From: Alphaproteobacteria bacterium
GTDB taxonomy: Bacteria > Pseudomonadota > Alphaproteobacteria > Micropepsales > Micropepsaceae
Direction: 5' to 3'
DNA length: 36,905 bases
Assembly: GCA_027456965.1 (NCBI GenBank)
Contig: DAIDUA010000032.1
Location: forward strand, 1 to 36,905
This document shows positions 1 to 10,466 of the stretch, piece by piece (the first letter of the stretch is position 1; each line of letters opens with the position of its first letter). The notes beneath the pieces were generated by a model, which saw only the letters and a program-made list of their open reading frames with translations, was not told the DNA's origin and ran no database searches. The position numbers and the translations under genes are program-made.

Positions 1-409
1 GGGCCCGCGCGGCCTCATCCATGCCGCGCGCCGTCACGATCAGGGTGGGCTTTGGAGGGTTGGCGGGGATGGGATGGTCGCGCTTCAGCGCGCCGCGCGT
101 CACCTGAAGATAGAGCAATCCGTCGCGCACGCCGTTGCGGCGGACGATCTCCGCCATCACCAGCTTGAGCGCGCCACGGCGCATCGGCATCGCCATCTCG
201 ATCTCGCGGAGCGAACGTTCGAGGCGGTCGAGATGTTCCTCTTCGTAGAGCAGATGCCCGTTGTCGATGCGGCAGACTTCATAGACGGCATCACCGAGCT
301 GCAGGCCGCGATCCTCGACATGCACGCCGGCGTCGCCATGGCGCAGATAGCGGCCGTTCACATAAGCGACGCGGCCGGCAGGCCGCCGTCCGTTCCAGTG
401 GCCGGTCAA
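1..409 (-). CDS. dat: D-amino-acid aminotransferase (class IV aminotransferase), 3' end truncated by the window edge
   Basis: Reverse-strand reading from a TTG at 407-409 gives TGHWNGRRPAGRVAYVNGRYLRHGDAGVHVEDRGLQLGDAVYEVCRIDNGHLLYEEEHLDRLERSL..., a typical class IV aminotransferase N-terminus. TTG overlaps the ntrX stop (TTGA). Missing from the supplied ORF track because it runs off the window and starts with TTG. Confidence 0.85.
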   Translation of the reverse strand, partial: MTGHWNGRRPAGRVAYVNGRYLRHGDAGVHVEDRGLQLGDAVYEVCRIDNGHLLYEEEHLDRLERSLREIEMAMPMRRGALKLVMAEIVRRNGVRDGLLYLQVTRGALKRDHPIPANPPKPTLIVTARGMDEAARA

Positions 410-1821
410 GCGTTAAAGCCTTCCCGGCCGCCGAGGCTCGATCCCACGCCCAGCGATTTCAGCTTCCGGTGCAGCGCCGAACGCTCCATGCCGATGAAGG
501 CCGCGGTGCGCGAGATATTGCCGCCGAAGCGGTTTATCTGCGCCACGAGGTAGTCGCGTTCGAAAATCTCGCGCGCCTCGCGCAGCGGCAGCGAGATGAC
601 GAGATCGCTGCGCCCGCCGCCGCTCCACGGCGCATTTGTGCCCAGATCGGAGGGCAGCAGATCGGCCGAGATCGCCTGCGCCGGATCATCGGTCGCCAGG
701 ATCAGAAGCCGCTCCACGATGTTGCGGAGCTGGCGGACGTTGCCGGGCCAGTTATGCGCCTGCAGCACCGCCATGGCGTCGTCGCCGATCTCGCGCATCG
801 GCAGGCCGGACGCCGCCGACAGCCGCTTCATGAAATGCGCGACCAGCATCGGGATGTCGTCGCGCCGCTCGGCCAGCGACGGCACGCGGACCGGCACGAC
901 GTTGAGCCGGTGATAGAGGTCTTCGCGGAAGCGTTCCGCCGCAATTTCGGGACGCAGATCGCGCGAGGTGGAGCTGATGACGCGCGCGTCGACCTGTACG
1001 CGGGCGGAACCGCCGACCCGCGAGAAGGTCTGATCGACCAGGACGCGCAGCACCTTGCCCTGGGTCTCCAGCGGCATGTCCGCGACCTCGTCGAGGAACA
1101 AGGTCCCGTTATGCGCCAGCTCCAGGAGGCCGATCTTGCGCGGCCCCTCGCCGCCTTCGACGCCGAACAGCTCGACCTCGATGCGATCCGGCTCCATCGT
1201 CGCGCAATTGACGGCGACGAAGGCGTTTGCGGCCCGGCGCGAACGCGCATGGACGAGGCGCGCCAGCAATTCCTTGCCAGCCCCCGGCGGTCCGGAGATG
1301 AACACGCGGCTGTTGGTCGGAGCGATCTTCTCGACGGCCTGGCGGATCTGCGACACCGGGGAGGATACGCCCACCAATTCAGTTTCGTCGCCGGCCTTAA
1401 GCTTGAGCTCCTGCACTTCCCGTTTCAGGCGCGCGGCTTCCAGCGCACGGCCGACGACGTGGATCAGTCGATCCGCCTTGAACGGCTTTTCGATGAAATC
1501 GTAGGCGCCCTTCTTGATCGAGGCGACGGCGGTTTCGATCGTGCCGTGGCCGGAGATCATCACGATCGGCAGGTCGGGCTGCTCGCGCTTCAGCGTGTCG
1601 AGCACCTGGATGCCGTCGAGCCGGCTGCCCTGCAGCCAGATGTCGAGCACGACGAGCTGCGGCCGTCTCAGCCGGACCGCGGCCAGCGCGCTGTCGCTGT
1701 CGGCCGCGACCCTCGTCTCATAGCCTTCGTCGCGGAGAATTCCGGCAATCAGGTCGCGAATGTCTTCCTCGGCGTCGACGACGAGGATTTCAGACGCGAT
1801 TGACAATCCGTGCTTGCTCAT
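406..1821 (-). CDS. ntrX: NtrX response regulator (receiver + AAA+ + Fis-type HTH)
   Basis: Receiver domain ILVVDAEEDIRDLI / VVLDIWLQ, Walker A GPPGAGKE, Walker B GTLFLDEVADMP, C-terminal HTH; directly follows ntrY. Confidence 0.93.
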   Translation of the reverse strand: MSKHGLSIASEILVVDAEEDIRDLIAGILRDEGYETRVAADSDSALAAVRLRRPQLVVLDIWLQGSRLDGIQVLDTLKREQPDLPIVMISGHGTIETAVASIKKGAYDFIEKPFKADRLIHVVGRALEAARLKREVQELKLKAGDETELVGVSSPVSQIRQAVEKIAPTNSRVFISGPPGAGKELLARLVHARSRRAANAFVAVNCATMEPDRIEVELFGVEGGEGPRKIGLLELAHNGTLFLDEVADMPLETQGKVLRVLVDQTFSRVGGSARVQVDARVISSTSRDLRPEIAAERFREDLYHRLNVVPVRVPSLAERRDDIPMLVAHFMKRLSAASGLPMREIGDDAMAVLQAHNWPGNVRQLRNIVERLLILATDDPAQAISADLLPSDLGTNAPWSGGGRSDLVISLPLREAREIFERDYLVAQINRFGGNISRTAAFIGMERSALHRKLKSLGVGSSLGGREGFNA

Positions 1822-4084
1822 CTGTCACACCTTTTTCACGCATATTTTTTTGCTTCAAAGGAAAAGCCAGCGTCACCTGAGCCCCCTTTGTTTCTTCCCC
1901 TGCATCTTCCAGTACGATTTCGCCGCCGTGGTCTTCCATGATCTTCCGCACGATCGCCAGACCGAGCCCCGTGCCTTTGACGCGCGTCGTCACATAGGGT
2001 TCGGTCAGGCGATGGCGATGCTCCGCCGGCAAGCCGATGCCGTTGTCGGAGACCTTGAAGGCGATCTGCAAGTCCGGCGTCTCGATCGCCACCGCGATGC
2101 GGCCCGGCGTGTCGTCGCCTGCGGCGTTGCGCGCCGCGATACCTTCGGTGGCGTTCTTGAGCACATTGGTGAGCGCCTGGCTGACCAGGCGGCCGTCGCA
2201 CTCGAACCAGACGAGTTCCTTCGGAATGTGCGTCTCGAAGGTGATCTGCGGATTGGCGACGCGCTGCAGGAACACCGCCTGCTGCAGAAGTTCCTGGGCG
2301 CATTCCCGCCGCATGACCGGCGTCGGCATGCGCGCGAAGGATGAAAATTCGTCGACCATGCGGCCGATGTCGCCGACCTGGCGGATGATCGTGTCGGTGC
2401 ACTGTTCGAAGATCTCGCGGTCGGCGCCGACCTCGCCGCCGTATTTGCGTTTTAGCCGTTCGGCGGAAAGCTGGATGGGGGTCAGCGGATTCTTGATTTC
2501 GTGGGCGATACGGCGCGCGACATCGGCCCAGGCGGCCGTGCGCTGCGCCGACACGAGGTCGGTGATGTCGTCGAACGTCGCGACATAGCCGCCGTCGTGG
2601 CGGCCCTGTTCGCTGGCGACCTGGACGCTCAAGGAGCGCGTGGTGCCGGCGCGCTTGACCGTAACCTCGCCGCCGGCCCGGGCGACAGGTTCCTGGATGG
2701 CGCGCCGTATCAGGGCCGCCAGTTCGGGTACGGCCTCGGCATAGTGCTGGCCCTCAAGTTCTTCCGGCTCGGCATTCAACAGGCGCGCGGCGGCGCGGTT
2801 GACGATGGTGATCTGCCCGTCGGGATCCAATCCGATTACGCCGGCGCTGACGCCGGCAAGCACGGTCTCGGTGAAGCGGCGGCGTTCGTCGATCTGGCGG
2901 TTGGCAGCAATCAACGCGCTGCGCTGGGCGTCGAGTTGTTGCGTCATGCGGTTGAAGGCCACGCCGAGAGTCCCGATCTCGTCGTCGCTGCGCTCGATGT
3001 CGACCTGCGCCTTGAGGTCGCCCTCCGAAACACGTTCGGCCGCACCGATCAGGCTGGAGACGGGTTTGACGAGGCGATTGGCCGCCCACAGGCCCAGCCA
3101 TACCGCAGCCAGCAGGACAACGAGCGAAACAAGACCATACAGCGTCGCGAAAGCGAGCTGTACGCGCGAGAGGCTGCTTTCGAGCCGGTTGTACTCCTGT
3201 ATCGTGCCTTTGGTGCGATAGTAGTAATTGAACACCGTGGGATCGACGACACGCACGACCTCCAGATAGGCGTCGTTGAGGGCCTGCAGCCTGATCAGCG
3301 CGCGAACCATGCCGGCTTCGGGAATGGCGTCGATAAAAATCGTGCCCTGGGCCGCCTGCTGGATTTCGCTCGGCGCAAACGGCTTGAGAGCCGCGGACCT
3401 CCTCTGTTTCGAGTTGTCGCGCAGCGGCGTCGTGCTGCCCAGAACATCGTTGTGGCTGTCGATGATATACGACGAATACAGGCCATGATCCTGCGTCAGT
3501 TCCTGAAGCTTGGTGAACATCAGGCCGAGGTGGACCTTTTTCTCCTTCAGATCGAAGATGCGCGGATCGTTCTGAAGCCCCGCCGCGATTTCGCCGGCGT
3601 CTATGATGATGCCGCGGGCACGCTCCAGCACATATTGGCGCGCCACGTTTTGTGCGCCGTCGAGCGCCGTCTTCACGCGCTGCGAAAACCACGCCTGGAC
3701 GCCGAGATTGAGCGTCACCGCTGCGAAGATGGCGACCAGGATCGCCGGCACCACGGCGATGGCGCTGAACATCGCCACCAGGCGCACGTGCAGCTTCGCG
3801 CCCGCCCTGCCCGAACGCCGCTCACTCCATAGCCGCACCAGCCGCCAGGCGATGAGCGCGCCGAGCGACAGCCCCAACGTCAAATTGATGAGGATAAGGG
3901 CCGTCACCATGCCTTGCGTGGGCGCGTAAGGGACGAGGCCCATCAGGATGGCGTAGGTGAATATCCCGGACAGGACAGCCAGCAGCGCCACGCCAAGCGC
4001 CAGCAGCGACGGCCGCGATGCCGCGCGCAAAAGATCGAGCACGCCGTGTCCTTTGGACTTTCCGACTACCGTGGCTGTGGCCAT
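1790..4084 (-). CDS. ntrY: NtrY sensor histidine kinase (TM, HAMP, PAS, HisKA, HATPase)
   Basis: HAMP DDEIGTLGVAFNRMTQQL, H-box [23 protein letters not shown]-box TGLGLAIVRKI. ORF extends to 4198 but MATATVVGKSKG at 4084 is the more likely start. Confidence 0.92.
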   Translation of the reverse strand: MATATVVGKSKGHGVLDLLRAASRPSLLALGVALLAVLSGIFTYAILMGLVPYAPTQGMVTALILINLTLGLSLGALIAWRLVRLWSERRSGRAGAKLHVRLVAMFSAIAVVPAILVAIFAAVTLNLGVQAWFSQRVKTALDGAQNVARQYVLERARGIIIDAGEIAAGLQNDPRIFDLKEKKVHLGLMFTKLQELTQDHGLYSSYIIDSHNDVLGSTTPLRDNSKQRRSAALKPFAPSEIQQAAQGTIFIDAIPEAGMVRALIRLQALNDAYLEVVRVVDPTVFNYYYRTKGTIQEYNRLESSLSRVQLAFATLYGLVSLVVLLAAVWLGLWAANRLVKPVSSLIGAAERVSEGDLKAQVDIERSDDEIGTLGVAFNRMTQQLDAQRSALIAANRQIDERRRFTETVLAGVSAGVIGLDPDGQITIVNRAAARLLNAEPEELEGQHYAEAVPELAALIRRAIQEPVARAGGEVTVKRAGTTRSLSVQVASEQGRHDGGYVATFDDITDLVSAQRTAAWADVARRIAHEIKNPLTPIQLSAERLKRKYGGEVGADREIFEQCTDTIIRQVGDIGRMVDEFSSFARMPTPVMRRECAQELLQQAVFLQRVANPQITFETHIPKELVWFECDGRLVSQALTNVLKNATEGIAARNAAGDDTPGRIAVAIETPDLQIAFKVSDNGIGLPAEHRHRLTEPYVTTRVKGTGLGLAIVRKIMEDHGGEIVLEDAGEETKGAQVTLAFPLKQKNMREKGVTDEQARIVNRV

Positions 4085-4213
4085 TCCCAACCGTCGTTGA
4101 CGGGTGAACTCGCTAACCCGCGAGTGTTGCTTCGTAATCTGGCAGTGTAGCGATCTGGCCACCTGTTGCAAGAATGCTGCGATGCAATCCGACAACACGG
4201 TTAAGGTGGGGCG

Positions 4214-5665
4214 TCAGTCCGACTTCAGCCCTCGAATTACTTCCAGGCCCAAATCACGGATTTTCTTGCGCAGCGTGTTGCGGTTGAGGCCGAGCAGATG
4301 GGCGGCGCGGATCTGATTGCCGCGGGTGGCGCCCAGACAGATCGACAATAAGGGGCGTTCGATTTCCTGGAGGATGCGGTCATAGAGGCCCGGCGGTGGT
4401 AAGCGCTCGCCATGTTCGGCGAAATACTTCGTCAAATGGCGCTCTACGGCGCCTCCAAGCGTCACCGGCTCGTCCCCGTCCTCGAAGCTGCTCGTCCTGG
4501 TCGGTTCCGTCAGCTCCGCGGCAATCGCCGTGGCGGGAATCGCGTCGCCGGAGTGCAGAACGGCCAAGCGGCGGATCAGATTTTCCAGTTCGCGCACATT
4601 GCCCGGCCAGCGATGGTGGCGCAGCAGGTCGAGTGCGTCGCCGTCCAAACGCTTGGCCGGCAGACCCTCCTCCTCCGCCTTGCGGAGAAAATGCCGCACC
4701 AGATCGGGGATGTCCTCGACGCGCTCGCGCAAGGGCGGCAGGCGCAGCGGCACGACATTGAGCCGGTAATAGAGGTCCTCGCGGAACATGCCCTGCTGGA
4801 TGAGCTGGCGCAGGTCGCGGTTGGTCGCGGCGATGATGCGTACGTCGGTCTTGATCGGCGTCCGCCCGCCGACCGTCGTGTATTCGCCCTGCTGCAAGAC
4901 GCGCAGCAACCGGGTTTGCGCCTCCAGCGGCATATCGCCGATCTCATCGAGGAACAGCGTGCCGCCCTCGGCCTGTTCGAAGCGGCCGACGCCGCGGTTG
5001 GTGGCGCCGGTGAAGGCGCCGCGTTCGTGACCGAACAATTCGCTTTCGACGAGTTCCTTGGGAATGGCCGCCATGTTCACGGCCACGAAGGTGCCGTGCC
5101 GGCGCTTGCCGTAATCGTGCAGCGCGCGGGCGACGAGTTCCTTGCCCGTGCCGCTTTCGCCCATGATCATCACGGTCAGGTCGGTCTGAGTCAGCCGTGC
5201 GATAACGCGATAGATTTCCTGCATCGCCGGGGAACGCCCGATCAGCGGCAGCCGATCCTCGCCGCCGCTGTCGTCCGACGGCGCGTCGCGCTTGCCCTGC
5301 GGACTGGCGAGCGCGCGCTGGACGACGGCGGTCAGTTCCTTCAGGTCGAACGGTTTCGGGAGATAATCGAAGGCGCCGCGCGCGGCCGCCGTGATCGCCG
5401 TGAGTATCGTGTTCTGCGCGCTCATGACGACGACGGGCAGATCCGGCCGCAACCGTTTGATGCGTGGAATGAGATCGAAGCCGTTTTCGTCCGGCAGGAT
5501 CACGTCTGTGATGACGAGATTCCCGTCGCCGGCGGCTACCCAGCGCCACAACCCGGCCGCCGTGCCTGTCGTGCGCACGTCGTAGCCGGCGCGTCCCAAA
5601 GCCTGATTGAGAACCGTGCGGATCGCGGAGTCGTCGTCGGCGATGAGGATCATGCCATCAGGCAT
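4214..5665 (-). CDS. ntrC: NtrC nitrogen regulation response regulator
   Basis: Starts [19 protein letters not shown]; Walker [37 protein letters not shown]-terminal Fis [23 protein letters not shown] track extends upstream to 5788, into ntrB. Confidence 0.94.
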   Translation of the reverse strand: MPDGMILIADDDSAIRTVLNQALGRAGYDVRTTGTAAGLWRWVAAGDGNLVITDVILPDENGFDLIPRIKRLRPDLPVVVMSAQNTILTAITAAARGAFDYLPKPFDLKELTAVVQRALASPQGKRDAPSDDSGGEDRLPLIGRSPAMQEIYRVIARLTQTDLTVMIMGESGTGKELVARALHDYGKRRHGTFVAVNMAAIPKELVESELFGHERGAFTGATNRGVGRFEQAEGGTLFLDEIGDMPLEAQTRLLRVLQQGEYTTVGGRTPIKTDVRIIAATNRDLRQLIQQGMFREDLYYRLNVVPLRLPPLRERVEDIPDLVRHFLRKAEEEGLPAKRLDGDALDLLRHHRWPGNVRELENLIRRLAVLHSGDAIPATAIAAELTEPTRTSSFEDGDEPVTLGGAVERHLTKYFAEHGERLPPPGLYDRILQEIERPLLSICLGATRGNQIRAAHLLGLNRNTLRKKIRDLGLEVIRGLKSD

Positions 5666-6773
5666 CGGCTTCTCCTTCACTGTCGTTTGCCGCTTTCGGC
5701 AACAAAATGCGGAAAACGGTGCGGTGCGAGACGGAATCACATTCGATGACGCCGCCGTGGTCGCCGATGATCTTGGCCACCAGTGCAAGGCCGAGGCCGG
5801 ATCCGCCGCGTTTCGTGGTGACGAACGGATCGAAGATGTAGGGCATCAGGTCGGCGGGCACGCCCGCGCCGTTGTCGCGGACGGTGACCTCGAGCGGCAG
5901 GCTCAGCCGTTCTCCCGCCACCGCCGCGCCGAAGCGCACGCCGGGACGGTATCCCGTGGTCAGCGTGATCTCGCCGCCGGAGTCCGGCACCGCGTCGGCC
6001 GCGTTGCGCACCAGGTTCATGAACACCTGGATGAGCTGGTCGCGGTCGCCCAGCACGCGCGGCAAAGAAGGGTCGAAGGTCTCCACGAAATTGACGTGCC
6101 TGGCGAAACTTGTCTCCGCGACGCGGCGCACGCGGTCCAGCACTTCATGGATATTGACCGGCGCCCGCGGAAAAGCGCGCGTGTCGCCGAAAGATTCCAT
6201 GCGATCGATCAGGGCGCGGATGCGGTCAGACTCGTCGCAGATGAGCCGCGTCAGATCGCGCTCGTTGGACGGAAGGTGTTCTTCGATCAGCTGCGCTGCG
6301 CCGCGAATCCCGGCGAGCGGATTTTTGATTTCGTGCGCCAGCACCGCCGCCATGCCGTGCATCGAGCGGACGGCGCCGCGGTGGAGCAGTTGCCGGTCGA
6401 TACGCTGCGCCAGACCGCGCTCCTGCAGCATGATGATCACCGTGCCTTCGGGGTCCGGCATCGGCGTGACGATGAGATCGGTGATATGTTCGCCATGCCG
6501 CGGTGTCGACAGGTCGACGTCGCGTTCGCCCACCGACGCGCGCCGCTCCAGCGCCTGGCCGATCAGTTGAAACAGCGGACTTCCGAACGGGATCAGATCC
6601 GCGAGTTTCTGCTTTCGCAGCAGCGGCGCGCCCATGCCAAAGAACTGCTCCGCGGCGGGATTGACGAAAAGGATCTGCTGCTGCGGGCTGATCACGATCA
6701 CGGGCATGGGAAGGGCCGCCGCGATCAGGCTTGTCGCCGGGCTTTCCAGGGGCAGTTTTGCGCTCGCGCTCAC
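5658..6773 (-). CDS. ntrB: NtrB nitrogen regulation sensor kinase
   Basis: PAS-like N-terminus, H-box [22 protein letters not shown]-box [11 protein letters not shown]-box [12 protein letters not shown]; overlaps ntrC. Confidence 0.93.
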   Translation of the reverse strand: MSASAKLPLESPATSLIAAALPMPVIVISPQQQILFVNPAAEQFFGMGAPLLRKQKLADLIPFGSPLFQLIGQALERRASVGERDVDLSTPRHGEHITDLIVTPMPDPEGTVIIMLQERGLAQRIDRQLLHRGAVRSMHGMAAVLAHEIKNPLAGIRGAAQLIEEHLPSNERDLTRLICDESDRIRALIDRMESFGDTRAFPRAPVNIHEVLDRVRRVAETSFARHVNFVETFDPSLPRVLGDRDQLIQVFMNLVRNAADAVPDSGGEITLTTGYRPGVRFGAAVAGERLSLPLEVTVRDNGAGVPADLMPYIFDPFVTTKRGGSGLGLALVAKIIGDHGGVIECDSVSHRTVFRILLPKAANDSEGEADA

Positions 6774-6782
6774 CGATGATCC

Positions 6783-6824
6783 ATGCCTAATACTTAGGCA
6801 TCATATTACACTGCCGATAATATG
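6783..6824. promoter_or_regulatory. Two adjacent perfect inverted repeats in the ntrB/ispDF divergent promoter region
   Basis: ATGCCTAA-TAC-TTAGGCAT at 6783-6801 and CATATTA-N9-TAATATG at 6802-6824, both read directly. Minus-strand TTGCAC...TAATAT is promoter-like. Confidence 0.6.
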
Positions 6825-6897
6825 TGCAACTGCCCATGGGTCGTTTTTTTTAGGCCCGCGCGTGCTACCAAGAAAATCAATGATTCCGGAGAAAACA

Positions 6898-8045
6898 TGG
6901 CCCGCATAGCCATCCTGATCGTCGCCGCCGGCAAGGGCGAACGCGTGGGCGGCAGCATCCCCAAGCAATATGCCCCCCTGCTCGGCCAGACGATGCTCCG
7001 CCGTTCGATAGAGGCTTTCAACGGCCTGGCGGATGCCGTCGTCCAGGTCATGATCGGCCCAGGCCAGGCCGAACTCTACCGCGGAGCAACACAAGGATGC
7101 GACGCGCGTCCGCCGGAAGTCGGCGGTGCGACGCGCCAGGAATCCGTGCGACGCGGGCTGGAGGCGCTGACGGCCGACGCGCCCGCCTTTGTGCTGATCC
7201 ACGATGCCGCCCGTCCGCTGGTTTCGCGCAGGCTGATCGACGGCGTGATTGCGACGCTGGCGGCGGGTGCGGACGCGGCGGTGCCTCTGCTTCCCGTGGC
7301 CGACACGCTGCGCAAGCAGGAGAACGGCAAGTGGATCACCGTGCCGCGCGCCGGCCGGCTGCGCGCGCATACGCCGCAAGGCTTCCGCTTCGCGGCGATT
7401 TTGAAGGCGCATCGCGATCACGCGGCGCAGGATGTCACCGACGATATGGCGCTGGCGGAATTGGCAGGCTTGCAGATCGTCGCCGTGCCGGGCGAGGAAA
7501 CCAACATGAAAGTGACAAATCCGGAGGATTTTGCGGTGGCCGAAGGTTTGCTGTCCGCGCGACTGGGCGAGACGCGCACCGGATCGGGTTTCGACGTCCA
7601 TCGCTTTGCGCCGGGCGACCATGTCTGGCTGTGCGGCCTGAAAATCCCGCACGACCATGCGCTGGAAGGCCATTCCGACGCCGATGCCGGATTGCACGCC
7701 CTGACCGACGCCATCCTGGGCGCCATCGGCGAAGGCGATATCGGTCTGCATTTTCCGCCTACGGACGAACGCTGGCGTGGCGCGCCGTCTTGGAAGTTCC
7801 TCGACCATGCGGCGGACATGGTGCGCAGGAAAGGCGGTGCCATCGTCCACTGCGACGTGACCATCATCTGCGAGCGGCCGAAGGTGACGCCCCATCGCGA
7901 AGCCATGCGCGCCAAGATCGCCGAGATCCTGCACCTCGCCGTTTCGCGGGTCAGCGTCAAGGCGACAACCACCGAAGGGCTGGGCTTCACCGGACGGCGC
8001 GAGGGGCTTGCCGCGCAGGCCATCGCCACGGTGCGCCTGCCGTGA
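6898..8045 (+). CDS. ispDF: Bifunctional IspD/IspF (MEP cytidylyltransferase / MECDP synthase)
   Basis: IspD LIVAAGKGERVGGSIPKQY then IspF GSGFDVHRFAPGDHVWLCGLKIPHDHALEGHSDADAGLHALTDAILG; ATG preceded by a purine-rich RBS (ggagaaaac). Confidence 0.95.
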
Positions 8046-8494
8046 GCTGGAGCGCGCGCCTCGCGACCTTGTTCGGCCTCGGCCGCATGCCGCATGCGCC
8101 CGGCACGGCGGCGAGTCTGGTTGCGGCGGCTGTCGCCTGGCCGATCGCCGCGGCGGCCGGTTCCTGGGTACTGTTACCACTGGGGGTCGCGGTTGGGTTG
8201 GCGGCAGTTCCGATCGCCGATCGCTACGCGCGCGAATGCGGCCGGGATGATCCGTCCGATTGCGTGATCGACGAACTGGCCGGACAATGGCTGGCCTGCG
8301 CCTTCGCACCGTTGTCATTGTGGGGTTTTATGCTGGCATTCGTGGCTTTCCGCCTATTCGACATGACCAAGCTCTGGCCGGTCTCGGCGGCGGAGAGTCT
8401 GAAGGGTGGCGTCGGAATCGTGGCCGACGATATCGTGGCGGGGTTGCTGGCGGGCGTCGTGGTGATGCTGCTCTGGAGGTTCGGACTGGCGTGA
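8042..8494 (+). CDS. pgpA: Phosphatidylglycerophosphatase A
   Basis: GTG start overlapping ispDF stop; SWSARLATLFGLGRMPHAPGTAASL... and DPSDCVIDELAGQWLA typical of PgpA. Confidence 0.88.
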   Translation: MSWSARLATLFGLGRMPHAPGTAASLVAAAVAWPIAAAAGSWVLLPLGVAVGLAAVPIADRYARECGRDDPSDCVIDELAGQWLACAFAPLSLWGFMLAFVAFRLFDMTKLWPVSAAESLKGGVGIVADDIVAGLLAGVVVMLLWRFGLA

Positions 8495-8979
8495 TGTTCT
8501 CCCCACTTCTTCTTTCGCTGGCGAAGACGGTGCTGGACGAAGCGCGGGCGAAAGACCTGCGCGTCGTCACGGCGGAAAGCTGTACGGGCGGATTGATCGC
8601 GGGCCTTCTCACGGAGATTCCCGGCTCGTCGGATGTACTGGAACGCGGCTTCGTCGTCTACTCTAATCGCGCCAAGCAGGACTTGCTGGGCGTGGCCGGC
8701 GAATTGATCGCCGATCATGGCGCGGTGTCCGAAGAAGTGGCACGGGCGATGGCGCAAGGCGCAGCGGCGCATTCCGACGCGCAACTGGCCGTCTCGGTCA
8801 CCGGAATCGCCGGGCCAGGTGGCGGGACGGCTGCGAAGCCCGTCGGCTTGGTCCACGTCGCCGCTTGCCGCGATGGCAAGGTTCTGCACGAGGAATGCCG
8901 TTTTGGCGATCTCGGGCGGACGGAGATACGGACGAAAAGCGTGGAAGCGGCGCTGAACCTGCTACGCCGCCTTTTCTGA
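8494..8979 (+). CDS. CinA C-terminal domain protein (nicotinamide-nucleotide amidase family)
   Basis: ATGA overlap with pgpA; RVVTAESCTGGLIAGLLTEIPGSSDVLERGFVVYSNRAKQDLLGV and TGIAGPGGGTAAKPVGLVHVA. Confidence 0.9.
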   Translation: MFSPLLLSLAKTVLDEARAKDLRVVTAESCTGGLIAGLLTEIPGSSDVLERGFVVYSNRAKQDLLGVAGELIADHGAVSEEVARAMAQGAAAHSDAQLAVSVTGIAGPGGGTAAKPVGLVHVAACRDGKVLHEECRFGDLGRTEIRTKSVEAALNLLRRLF

Positions 8980-9414
8980 TAGCGCCTTTGCCCGTGCTTC
9001 GAATGCGTCCGTCATTTTCAGCAGAACGTGTTCAAAGGCTTTTCCCGCAACGGCGCCCAGCAGCCGGTTCTTGAATTCGAAGGCGATGGAGAATTCCACC
9101 TTGCAGCCCTCGCCGTCAGGCGTGAAGCGCCAATGCGTCTCCAATTGGCGAAAGGGCCCTTCGGTCTGCGTCACATCAACCGCGCGCGCGGTCGGATCGA
9201 GCATCACGCGGCTGGTGTAGCGCTCGCGAAGCGCGCCGAAGCCGACAAGCATTTCGGCACGCTGCACCTCGCATGATTTCATGAGTTCCCGCGACAGCAC
9301 GCGCAACCCGATACACCACGGCAGGAACTCGGGATACTTCTCCACGTTCGCCACGACCGCGTACATTAGGTCGGCAGCGTACGGAACGTTTCTGCTTTCA
9401 GAGTGCGTGATCAC
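8962..9414 (-). CDS. RatA / COQ10-type START-domain protein
   Basis: Starts [39 protein letters not shown], matching the RatA/COQ10 pattern; upstream end overlaps lipA stop. Confidence 0.85.
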   Translation of the reverse strand: MITHSESRNVPYAADLMYAVVANVEKYPEFLPWCIGLRVLSRELMKSCEVQRAEMLVGFGALRERYTSRVMLDPTARAVDVTQTEGPFRQLETHWRFTPDGEGCKVEFSIAFEFKNRLLGAVAGKAFEHVLLKMTDAFEARAKALSEKAA

Positions 9415-10364
9415 GCGCGCGTGCGCGCCGCCTTGAGCTGCGCGAAATCCGAATCGGCATGATAGGAGGAGCGCGTCAGCGGACTGGCGGAGACCATTTG
9501 AAAGCCCTTCGCGCGGGCCGTCGCCTCCAGCGCCTTGAATTCGTCGGGCGACCAGAAGCGGTCGAGCGGCGCATGTTTGCGCGTCGGCTGCAGGTATTGG
9601 CCGATGGTGAGGTAGTCGACGCCGGCGGCGCGCAAATCGTCCATCACCTGCATGATCTCTTCACGGCTTTCGCCCAGCCCCACCATCAGACCGGATTTGG
9701 TGAAGCCGTCCGGGACCAGTTCTTTGGCGCGCTCCAGCAGCCGCAGCGAGACAAAATAGCGCGCACCGGGGCGGACGTTGAGATAAAGTCGCGGCACGGT
9801 TTCGAGATTGTGGTTGAAGACGTCGGGCCGCGCTTCCATCACGATCTCGATCGAGCCGGGCTTGCGCAAGAAATCCGGCGTCAGCACTTCCACTGTCGTA
9901 CCGGGGCTTTGTCGGCGGATAGCCTGAATGGTTTCGGCAAAATGTTTCGCTCCGCCGTCAGGCAGATCGTCGCGATCGACTGAAGTAACCACGACGTGCT
10001 TAAGGCCAAGCTTGGCCACCGCCTCGGCGACTCGATCCGGCTCTCCGCCATCAAGGGCGCCTGGCAGGCCCGTTTTCACATTGCAGAAGGCGCAGGCGCG
10101 CGTGCACGTGTCGCCCATGATCATCATGGTGGCGTGGCGGTGGGTCCAGCATTCGCCGATATTGGGACAGCCCGCCTCTTCGCAGACCGTGTGGAGCCCG
10201 TGCTCGCGCACGATGGTTTCCGTTTGGGAATACTCGCGCCCCATGGGCGCTTTGACGCGGATCCAGTCCGGCTTGCGCAAGACGGGGTTGTCGGGCCGGT
10301 TCGCCTTTTCCGGGTGGCGGAGGGCACGGCGATCCCTCTCCGCCTGGTCGATCACGGTGGTCAT
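9411..10364 (-). CDS. lipA: Lipoyl synthase
   Basis: Radical [37 protein letters not shown] near the C-terminus. Confidence 0.96.
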   Translation of the reverse strand: MTTVIDQAERDRRALRHPEKANRPDNPVLRKPDWIRVKAPMGREYSQTETIVREHGLHTVCEEAGCPNIGECWTHRHATMMIMGDTCTRACAFCNVKTGLPGALDGGEPDRVAEAVAKLGLKHVVVTSVDRDDLPDGGAKHFAETIQAIRRQSPGTTVEVLTPDFLRKPGSIEIVMEARPDVFNHNLETVPRLYLNVRPGARYFVSLRLLERAKELVPDGFTKSGLMVGLGESREEIMQVMDDLRAAGVDYLTIGQYLQPTRKHAPLDRFWSPDEFKALEATARAKGFQMVSASPLTRSSYHADSDFAQLKAARTRA

Positions 10365-10466
10365 GGCCCTTACATATAGCTTGCTCTACCGGAAATCACC
10401 GGGTTCCGATAAGTTTGTGCCATAGAGCCAAGGGCGGGCCCTGCCCGCCGCCCAGGGGAGGAGCCA

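Noticed and set aside
2501-3832. 443-aa plus-strand ORF opposite ntrY
   Set aside because: Antisense shadow ORF; no recognisable domain and ntrY is unambiguous.
4412-5749. 445-aa plus-strand ORF opposite ntrC
   Set aside because: Antisense shadow ORF; ntrC motifs are unambiguous.
6801-8318. 505-aa minus-strand ORF opposite ispDF and pgpA
   Set aside because: Antisense shadow ORF spanning two well-supported genes.
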